From the NCBI GenBank assembly GCA_032622095.1, contig CP136061.1, positions 221,990,314-222,054,313 on the forward strand: DNA of 64,000 nucleotides. Reading direction: 5' to 3'. A program made the position numbers and the translations under genes. How positions within the stretch are numbered: position 1 is the first letter of the stretch; the number at the start of each line of letters is the position of its first letter. Below are positions 56,835-64,000 of the stretch, one piece after another. Under the pieces are notes generated by a model. It was not told where the DNA came from, did no database searches, and saw only the letters and a program-made list of their open reading frames with translations. The stretch comes from Siphonodentalium dalli (taxonomy: Eukaryota; Mollusca; Scaphopoda; Gadilida; Siphonodentaliidae).

Positions 56835-59375
56835 CTCAACTTTACTTTGTAAAGTTTGAGCTATTGCCATGGCTTTGTCGTCCGTCGTCCGTGTGTGCGT
56901 GTGTACGTAAGGCGTCAACAATGCAGTCTACAGGTCGTACCTTTGGTCGGATCATTATGAAATTTGTCATAGCTGTTGACATCAACATATAGACCAGAAT
57001 GATTAATTTTGGGGTCATTCGGTAAAAAAACATGGCCGCCAGTGGCCATCTTGCATTTCAAAATTCAATCCATTAGCACGGGCTACAGGGCGTACTATTT
57101 CTTTGATCGTCATGAAATTTGTCATGGATGTTAATATTGACATGTAGATGGGAACGAGTAATTTTGGGGTCATTTGGCCCAAAAACATGGCCGCCAGCAG
57201 CCATCTTGGATTTTACTCTTTGTATGACTAAATCCTTTAGCACGGGCTACAGGTCATACCTTTAGTCTGATCATCATAAAATTTGTCATGAATGTTGATA
57301 ATAACATGTAGATGGGAACGAGTCATTTTGGGGTCGTTCGGTCAAAAAAACATGGCCGCCAGCAGGCATCTTTGATTTTACTCTTTGTATGACTAAATCC
57401 TTTAGCACGGGCTACAGGTGTAGATGGGAACGAGTCATTTTGCGTCATTCGGACAAAAAACATGGCCGCCAGCGGCCATCTTGGATTTCAAAATTCAATC
57501 CATTAGCACGGGCCACAGGTCGTACTGTTCGTCTGATCATCATGAAATTTGTCATGGATGTTAATATTGACATGTAGATGGGAATGAGTTATTTTGGGGT
57601 CATTCGGCCAAAAAACATGGCGGCCAGCAGCCATCTTGGATTTTACTCTTTGTATGACTAAATTCTTTAGCACGGGCTACAGGTCGTACCTTTAGTCTGA
57701 TCATCATCAAATTTGTCATGGATGTTAATATTGATATGTAGATGGGAACGAGTCATTTTGGGGTCGTTCGGTCAAAAAAACATGGCCGCCAGCAGGCATC
57801 TTTGATTTTACTCTTTGTATGACTAAATCCTTTAGCACGGGCTACAGGTTGTACCTTTAGTCCGATCATCATAAAATTTGTCATGGCTGTTGAAATTGGA
57901 ATGTAGATGGGAACGAGTCATTTTGGGGTCATTCGGACAAAAAACATGGCCGCCAGTGGCCATCTTGGATTTCAAAATTCAATCCATTAGCACGGGCCAC
58001 AGGTCGTACTGTTTGTCTGATCATCATGAAATTTGTCATGGATGTTAATATTGACATGTAGATGGGAACGAGTAATTTTGGGGTCATTCGGCCAAAAAAC
58101 ATGGCGGCCAGCAGCCATCTTGGATTTTACTCTTTGTATGACTAAATTCTTTAGCACGGGCTACAGGTCGTACCTTTAGTCTGATCATCATCAAATTTGT
58201 CATGGATGTTAATATTGACATGTAGATGGGAACGAGTAATTTTGGGGTCATTTAGCCCAAAAACATGGTCGCCAGCAGCCATCTTGGATTTTACTCTTTG
58301 TATGACTAAATCCTTAGCACGGGCTACAGGTCGTACCTTTAGTCTGATCATCATAAAATTTGTCATGAATGTTAATAATGACATGTAGATGGGAACGAGT
58401 CATTTTGGGGTCGTTCGGTCAAAAAACAATGGCCGCCAGTGGCCATCTTGGATTTCAAAATTCAATCCATTAGCACGGGCCACAGGTCGTACTGTTTGTC
58501 TGATCATCATCAAATTTGTCTTGGATGTTAACATTGACATGCAGATTGGAACGAGTAATTTTGGGGTCATTTGGCCGAAAAACATGGCTGCCAGCAGCCA
58601 TCTTGGATTTTACTCTTTGTATGACTAAATCCTTTAGCACGGGCTACAGGTCGTACCTTTAGTCTGATCATCATAAAATTTGTCATGAATGTTAATAATG
58701 AGATGTAGATGGGAACGAGTCATTTTGGGGTCATTCGGTCAAAAAACATGGCCGCCAGCAGCCATCTTGGATTTTACTCTTTGTATGACTAAATCCTTTA
58801 GCACGGGCTACAGGTCGTACCTTTAGTCTGATCATCATAAAATTTGTCATGGCTGTTGAAATTGGAATGTAAATGGGAACGAGTCATTTTGGGGTCATTT
58901 GGACAAAAAACATGGCCGCCAGTGGCCATCTTGGATTTCAAAATTTAATCCATTAGCACGGGCCACAGGTCGTACTGTTCGTCTGATCATCATGAAATTT
59001 GTCATGGATGTTAATATTGACATGTAAATGGGAACGAGTAATTTTGGGGTCATTTGGCCAAAAAACATGGCCGCCAGCAGCCATTTTGGATTTTACTCAT
59101 TGTATGATTAAATTCTTTAGCACGGGCTACAGGTCGTACCTTTAGTCTGATTGTCATAAAATTTGTCATTGATGTTAACGATGACATGTAGATGGGAACG
59201 ACTCATTTTGGGGTCATTCGGCCCGAAAACATGGCCGCCAGCAGCCATCTTGGATTTTACTTTTCTCTTCATGTCCATAAACTAGTAATAGACATTCAAC
59301 TTTCCACATTCCTAATCGCTCCATTGACTGTAATACATTAAATTATTCCCTTTCCAAGTTGAGCTACAGTGTCAT
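56835..59375 (+). repeat. Intronic ~155/165-bp satellite with trimeric higher-order repeat
   Basis: Fifteen units, each with TAGCACGGGCTACAGGTCGT, GATCATCAT-AAATTTGTCATG, GATGGGAACGAGT and ACATGGCCGCCAG. Two unit types are distinguished. S has CAGTGGCCATCTTGGATTTC then AAAATTCAATCC. C has CAGCAGCCATCTTGG then TTTTACTCTTTGTATGAC. The order is S-C-C five times. S units lie at 57031, 57461, 57945, 58427 and 58911, so the trimer is about 484 bp, with one shortened unit near 57400. The outer ends carry GTAAAGTTTGAGCTATTGCC and AGTTGAGCTACAGTG, which may be the ends of an ancestral element. Confidence 0.95.
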
Positions 59376-59539
59376 TGACACTTTCATTTTAGTGACTTGT
59401 CCCCTTCTGTTCAGTTTCTATATGCCCTAATTTGCAGAAGATAAAATGCATAATCGAGGTGACTACTGGGTGAATATCACCAACTTCAACTACATGTAGG
59501 GAACTTCTATCTGATACAAGGTCTCCCATAGCAGTTGAG

Positions 59540-59645
59540 GCCTCAGCAGAATTAGGTTCCCAGAGGGTAAATTTGGTGACATTAGCCTTCTGGGATCCTC
59601 ATTCTGCAAATGACAGACACACTAATTCAAGGCTTGGCTGGAGCA
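59540..59645. repeat. Decayed CAAGCCTTGAAATAG-type MITE fragment
   Basis: Contains GGTTCCCAGAGGGTAAATTT, CTCATTCTGCAAATGACAGAC and TTCAAGGCTTGG, matching the right half of 61563-61727. A further fragment lies at 56715-56815. It ends about 60 bases before exon 3. Confidence 0.65.
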
Positions 59646-59706
59646 GACTTTATTTTACCAAAACTGGATAAAGACTGAACAACAAATTACATGCCTTGTT
59701 TTTCAG

Positions 59707-60165
59707 GCTGTTATGGGTGGAAAACTCAAATATGGTCATTACCAGATGATTCGACTTACTATAAACAGAAAAATGGATGATAAAAGAATGTTCGCTGTAT
59801 GGCGGGTTGGCCAGCCTTGGAAGTCAATCACCAAAAAGAGCCAGGGTTCACGGATGGGAGGTGGCAAGGGAAACATAGACCACTACGTGTTCCCTCTGAG
59901 AGCAAACAGGATAATTTTGGAAATGGGAGGCAACTGTGAATATCAGGAGGTTCAAACTTTGCTGGAACAAGTCGCTCGCTTGTTGCCGTTTAAGTCACGG
60001 GTCATCAATCGAGAGAAAGTTGAGAATATGGAAAAAGCAGAGAGAGAATTACAGGAGAATAATATTAACCCGTTTAACTTTAAATATTGTTTGGATAATA
60101 ATTTCCTTGGCTGTCATTCATGGATGAGTCCGTACGATTGGGAATGGCATGGTAAACACAGGTAG
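59707..60165 (+). CDS. MRPL16: MRPL16 exon 3 (terminal coding exon)
   Basis: Encodes 152 residues of the uL16m core after acceptor TTTTTCAG. AVMGGKLKYGHYQMIRLTIN is followed by MFAVWRV and KSQGSRMGGGKGNIDHYV at about residues 56-73. This contains the uL16 signature RMGxGKG, and RIILEMGGNCEYQEV follows. A charged helix (EKVENMEKAERELQENNINPF) and MSPYDWEWHGKHR come before TAG. The phase-0 junction joins GIQ to AVMGG, matching the family. With exons 1 and 2 the protein would be about 240 residues, close to the human protein (about 250). The C-terminus lacks the last ~8-10 residues of vertebrate forms. AGG|TAG overlaps a possible GTAGCA donor, but an AATAAA follows at once. Confidence 0.95.
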   Translation, partial: AVMGGKLKYGHYQMIRLTINRKMDDKRMFAVWRVGQPWKSITKKSQGSRMGGGKGNIDHYVFPLRANRIILEMGGNCEYQEVQTLLEQVARLLPFKSRVINREKVENMEKAERELQENNINPFNFKYCLDNNFLGCHSWMSPYDWEWHGKHR

Positions 60166-60179
60166 CATCCTGCTTTCTC

Positions 60180-60185
60180 AATAAA
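60180..60185 (+). terminator. MRPL16 polyadenylation signal
   Basis: AATAAA 15 bases after the stop codon, indicating a very short 3' untranslated region. Confidence 0.75.
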
Positions 60186-60221
60186 ACTTAAAAACACAAT
60201 TACTGTTCATCTGCTCAATCA

Positions 60222-60700
60222 GGTCAAAAACATGGCCACTGGAAGCCATCTTGGATTTTACTCTTTGCATGACCAACTTCGCACACCCTATAATCAGCAT
60301 TTTTCATCCGATTGATCCCAATCTTCGGGGTGACCTCCAGATGTTATCTGTTATTTTTTGGGGAATTTAGTTGAAAAAAACAGTGTAATTAGTGGCCATC
60401 TTGGATTGTACATTCGAATCCATCGGCACATCCTGCAGTCCACATTTATTGGGGAAATATTTCAAAATTGTACAGCATGTTTAAGATTACCTCAAGATGG
60501 GAGCTATCGAATTTTAAATTTTTTTTTTATAAAAAACATAGCTGCCAACAGCTATCTTGGATTTTACTCTTTGCATTACTAATTCCTTCGACACCATTTA
60601 TCATCCGATTGATCACAAACTTAACATGGATCTTCGGCATGACTGTAATCTCTGGATGGGAGCTATCGAATTTGGTCGTATCGAATGTCTGTGGTGGTGG
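60222..60700 (+). repeat. Decayed units of the intronic satellite, beyond the last exon
   Basis: Three diverged units with AAAACATGGCCACTGGAAGCC, AGTGGCCATCTTGGATTGTAC and AACATAGCTGCCAACAGC. Each is followed by CTTGGATT and a TTCATCCGATTGAT-like phrase. They are relatives of the array at 56835-59375, on the other side of exon 3. Confidence 0.75.
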
Positions 60701-60719
60701 TTGATTCGAGGTCAGAATT

Positions 60720-61330
60720 TGACTGATTTTTATGTTTACCCATACCATAGTATGGTAAACATAGTGTTGTTTTCCGGATTGACCACTCGTCGTGCATCCG
60801 TCCGTCCATCCGTCTGTCTGTCTGTCCGTAGACACTTTACGCAATGGTGGGATAACTCAAATATTTTCTATCTGATTGCAACCAAATTTGGTATGTGAGT
60901 TTCTCAGCCCAAAATACAGATCGAGTTCGAATATGGGTTTGATCCGACTATATTTAACTGAGTTATGGCCCTTTTTCGAAAAAATATATTCACTCAAATA
61001 TTTTTTTTTAGATTGATTTCCTTGCTCAATTTAACAAAAAAAATAAAATTAATATGAATAAATAAATTAAAAAAATATACAAATAAAATATTTGTTGTTT
61101 AAACATTTTTTTAAGTTAAAAAAATTTGAAAAACTAACACCATTATAACTCTGCCAATGGTACCCTGAGTCACCACACCAAATTTGGTTTAAATCGGTTC
61201 ATACTCTTGTGTTATGTACTGGTAAATTTGTTTGGAGCGACTTTAAACCCAATTCACCAATTCTATGATGCATCATCCCATGCCTTTGGACTGATATCTC
61301 TTATGCCAATGTGCGAATAAAGAAAGCTAT
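60720..61330 (-). repeat. Dispersed hairpin-ended repeat, reverse copy
   Basis: Reverse orientation of the element at 25629-27570. The hairpin TGTTTACC...GGTAAACA is at 60733-60761, followed by CCGGATTGACCACTCGTCG, (TCCG/TCTG)n at 60797-60828, GTTATGGCCCTTTTTCGAA, AACTCTGCCAATGGTACCC and TCTTATGCCAATGTGCG at the far end. Confidence 0.85.
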
Positions 61331-61562
61331 GTATATCACTGATTTGTTGACAGCTCTGCTATATAATTGATATTAATGGGCAGGGATTTTTCTGCCTATT
61401 TTGGGAATGGGTCCGGGTCCCTTCGAATTGGGAAAAATGTGTCTTTACAGACCAAAATTTCGAATTTTCCATGTTTTAGAAAAATTCAATTAATCACTGT
61501 TACACACAAGTAAATAGTACTAATACCGTAATGTTCTGTGTATAACGCGACTTAAACACAGG

Positions 61563-61727
61563 CAAGCCTTGAAATAGTGTGTCTGTCATTTGCAAATTAG
61601 GTCCCCAGAGGGTGAATTTAGTGATGCTAGCATCACCAAATTCACCCTCTGGGAACCTCATTCTGCTGAGGTGTAAGCAGAATTGGACCTCATTCTGCAA
61701 ATGACAGACACCCTATTTCAAGGCTTG
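61563..61727. mobile_element. 165-bp MITE with 8-bp target duplication
   Basis: Terminal inverted repeats CAAGCCTTGAAATAG-x-GTGTC, with target duplication AACACAGG at 61555-61562 and 61728-61735. An inner palindrome is centred on GATGCTAGCATC. The 8-bp duplication suggests hAT-type mobilisation. Decayed relatives are at 46019-47530, 56715 and 59540. Confidence 0.88.
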
Positions 61728-61735
61728 AACACAGG

Positions 61736-62150
61736 TAACTCAAAGATGGAGTAAAATCCCAGCCCATTGAGGTCCATTTCACAGCCTCAGGTAAGTTAAA
61801 AATTCATCTCACAAATATCCCGTCTGCAACTATCAACAACCGACATGTGTCAATTAAAATGAACTTAACATCTCACGATCTCGTGACAGTTGATTTCTAT
61901 TTGCATTGGTCAATTATATGGGCGGGAATTACTATGATCGTATATACACACCCCACGGGACTTTCAATATTTGGTATCTGACAATCGAAGTGAGCTAATG
62001 TCACTTAATCTCCCGTTACTATAGATCTATATGCTCTTATTTCGTAATATGCCTGTTGAATTATGTGAATGACATACGCTACAGTCATTATCGGGTTTAC
62101 AAAATTATACACAAAAGTGCAGAAATAGTTGAATACATCTCCTGTATAGA
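61736..62150. other. No recognised feature
   Basis: Spacer between two transposon insertions. No gene or terminal repeat was seen. Confidence 0.4.
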
Positions 62151-62158
62151 ATCGTAAC

Positions 62159-63313
62159 CAGGGATGTGGCTAGAGGGGGGGTGTGGGGGGGTGTCTCACC
62201 CCCCCCAGCAGAGAGCTATATTTTCAATAGTTGGAAATTTCATACCTGCCACAACAAAATTTCACACCAACAATAGGTTGAAAATGTTTTTTAGTTTGAT
62301 TATAAAACAATTTATTGGGGGGAATTTATTGTTTTTTCGACCAATATTTGCATATGTTCCTATTTTTGGTCAAAAACTTTGACAGAAATGGACATCAGTT
62401 GGAAATTTTCCAACCTTAGGGGGGTGACAGGTTGGAAATTTCCAACACTTGGAAAGCTTGTGTCCTGGTCCCTCCCCCGTGGCCAGTCAAAAACTTCTAG
62501 TTAATTTAAGAAAACAATATTGTCATACAATTGGTCAACATTGTCATTGGAATTGTCATCAGTTGGAAATTTTCCAACCTAAGTGGGGGTGTAGGGTTTG
62601 AAATTTCCAACAGTAGGAAGGCTTGAGGCTAGTCTAGATGTTAGGATTTTGCGATTTTCTTGTTCAGATTTCAAAATTTTCTCACACCGGGCCGAACCAT
62701 GGTCGGCCCGGTGTGTCATTGCCCCATCCACATGGCCAATACAAAAACTGCTAATTAGTTTAGCAAAACAATATTTTACTACATTTGGTCAAACTTGTAG
62801 ACATAAATGGTCATCAGTTGAAGAATTTTCCAACACTAGGAAAGCTTCAGTTGAGGCCAGTCTAGATGCTAGGATTTGCGATTTTCTTGTAATATAGTTT
62901 TCAAAATTTTCTCTCACACCGGGCCAAACAACCATGGTCGGCCCGGTGTTTCCTGGTCTGTTGTCGGCAGCTGTGTGCATTTGTCTGGAATTAGATCACT
63001 AGTTGTTTTTTTTGGGGCAATTTTCAGGTTAAAATATCTTAATGTTCTCATACTGGGAAAATAGAAGCATGGCTTATGAATATATAGGAAATTAGGCCTG
63101 AGCATGAGGTACAAGGGGGGGGGGGGGTGCAAATGGAATTATGCAAAAAGTTGTGTTGGTGCGTTTCCAACTCAAGGGGGGGGGGGGGGGGGGCAAATGG
63201 AATTATGCAAAAAGTTGTGTTGGTGTGATTCCGACTCAAGGGGGGGGGGGGGTGCAGTTGGAAATTCCCAAGGTGGACACCCCCCCAGCGGAGACCCTCT
63301 AGCCGCATCCCTG
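62159..63313. mobile_element. hAT element no. 4
   Basis: A 1155-bp element with ends CAGGGATGTGGCTAGAGG and CCTCTAGCCGCATCCCTG (one mismatch). It is flanked by a perfect 8-bp duplication ATCGTAAC (62151-62158 and 63314-63321). Inside are several GGTTGGAAATTTCCAAC-type palindromes (62424, 62566) and two perfect hairpins, ACCGGGCC-x-ACCATGGT-x-GGCCCGGT (about 62687 and 62917). No transposase is present. Confidence 0.92.
63115..63252 (+). repeat. Three long G tracts in a ~62-bp tandem repeat
   Basis: G runs of about 13, 18 and 13 bases start at 63115, 63176 and 63240. They are separated by near-identical 45-50-base segments containing CAAATGGAATTATGC and AAAAAGTTGTGTTGGTG. The tracts could form G-quadruplexes. 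Tract length may be unreliable in sequencing. Confidence 0.85.
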
Positions 63314-63321
63314 ATCGTAAC

Positions 63322-64000
63322 AACAGTAATTGGCTTATAGAACCGTAAGACACACAAGTTGTGATTATGATTTTTTTTATCAACCCTTATATAGCGAGTT
63401 CAGAATGCGTTTCACGCTATATATAGATGTGTCACCAAAAACAAAGGAATTATATTTACAGGGCTTGCTTTTCAGTGATTACATGTTGATAATTCATAAT
63501 TACAAGTTAACTCGCTATTTCCGAGTTAATTGTGATTAAAGTTCAGCTTTCGTAAAACGGAACTTTTGTAGCATCTGTTCATTAAGGAATGTTTAAGATA
63601 TCTATAATTTTGCGTGATTTTGTCCTGATGCCAGCTAGGGTTCCAGTACACTAACTAATTAAAAGAAAGCATTTCCTGAAATAATCACAAAACCAGCAAT
63701 ATATAGAATGACTTCCGATATAACAGTTCCTATACACAGTGGAAATTTGGTCAAAGTCCCCCATGCATGTGTGGAACATCCCTGATTTCGCACCCAGGCT
63801 AATCATGACATGTGCACTCACCATGCACATATATAGACTTTGAGTTGGTCTAGGAAATATTAAAGTTCACTTTTCACATCCATCGACATGTGTTATCCGA
63901 ATCAATAACATAACTAATTTAGCATATCATTCACACATTTCATGTGAAAGTTTACAACACACACCTCACATGTTCAGAGTTCTGTATCAAGTCATTGATC
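63322..64000. other. No recognised feature
   Basis: AT-rich right flank. The repeated phrase CTATATAG or ATATAGCG near 63392-63426 is short. No gene was seen. Confidence 0.4.

Larger units (their letters stand above)
50460..59706 (+). other. MRPL16 intron 2 (9,247 bp)
   Basis: Begins GTGAGT and ends TTGTTTTTCAG; phase 0 on both sides. It contains fold-back MITEs, a dispersed hairpin repeat in reverse, a TA-flanked MITE, an E-box cluster and a higher-order satellite. About 51365-52500 and 55535-56270 hold nothing I recognise. Confidence 0.75.

Noticed and set aside
57389-58628. Several 60-79-codon frames in the intronic satellite
   Set aside because: They follow the ~160-bp repeat units on both strands and change with each unit.
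59936-60127. 63-codon frame inside MRPL16 exon 3
   Set aside because: Shadow of the uL16m reading frame in another phase.
60160-60170. GTAGCA as a splice donor adding a further MRPL16 exon
   Set aside because: It would extend the C-terminus as in vertebrates, but an in-frame TAG and an AATAAA within 20 bases favour a terminal exon, and no fitting downstream exon was seen.

Overview
The window is eukaryotic, intron-rich, AT-rich and dominated by repeats. The one confident host gene is split over very long introns and encodes mitochondrial ribosomal protein uL16m. The repeat families, with (TCCG)n-type tracts and ATGGCCGCC-type intronic satellites, are of a kind I associate with marine molluscs, probably a bivalve. 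That taxonomic guess is inference. No bacterial operon, CRISPR array or intact virus was seen.

Layout. 563-13831 and 13832-27100 are two directly adjacent copies of the same 13,269-bp block, and I found no difference between them. Each copy holds a promoter-like stretch with a small hydrophobic reading frame, a ~10-kb array of ~202-bp satellite monomers (about 49 per copy), a decayed edge monomer, and part of a dispersed repeat that ends in a conserved hairpin. That repeat continues past copy 2 to about 27570.

28.2-43.7 kb is a transposon stack. It contains palindromic elements, a MULE-like element (31052-34395) with long terminal repeats, a broken transposase remnant and a hAT element nested inside it, a second hAT (34657-35758), a 5'-truncated LINE (36905-38556), and a second dead LINE (about 38690-40636) split by a third hAT and by a fold-back element. 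It ends with a perfect 124-bp palindrome.

43.9-60.2 kb is MRPL16 on the + strand. Exon 1 ends at 44036, exon 2 is 50302-50459, and exon 3 is 59707-60165 with AATAAA 15 bases after the stop. The splice phases agree (1, then 0). The start of exon 1 appears frameshifted. The two introns (6.3 and 9.2 kb) hold a tRNA-derived SINE, a piggyBac-like element with a hairpin-within-hairpin core, fold-back elements (one 50 bp from a splice acceptor) and a satellite with a trimeric higher-order repeat of ~484 bp.

60.2-64 kb holds decayed satellite units, a reverse copy of the dispersed hairpin repeat, a 165-bp element with an 8-bp target duplication, and a fourth hAT element (62159-63313) with three long G tracts.

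The most interesting patterns are three: fold-back elements whose two arms share a locus-specific sequence that differs between copies, a perfect 13.3-kb duplication carrying satellite arrays, and repeated nested insertions that can be read from exact target-site duplications.
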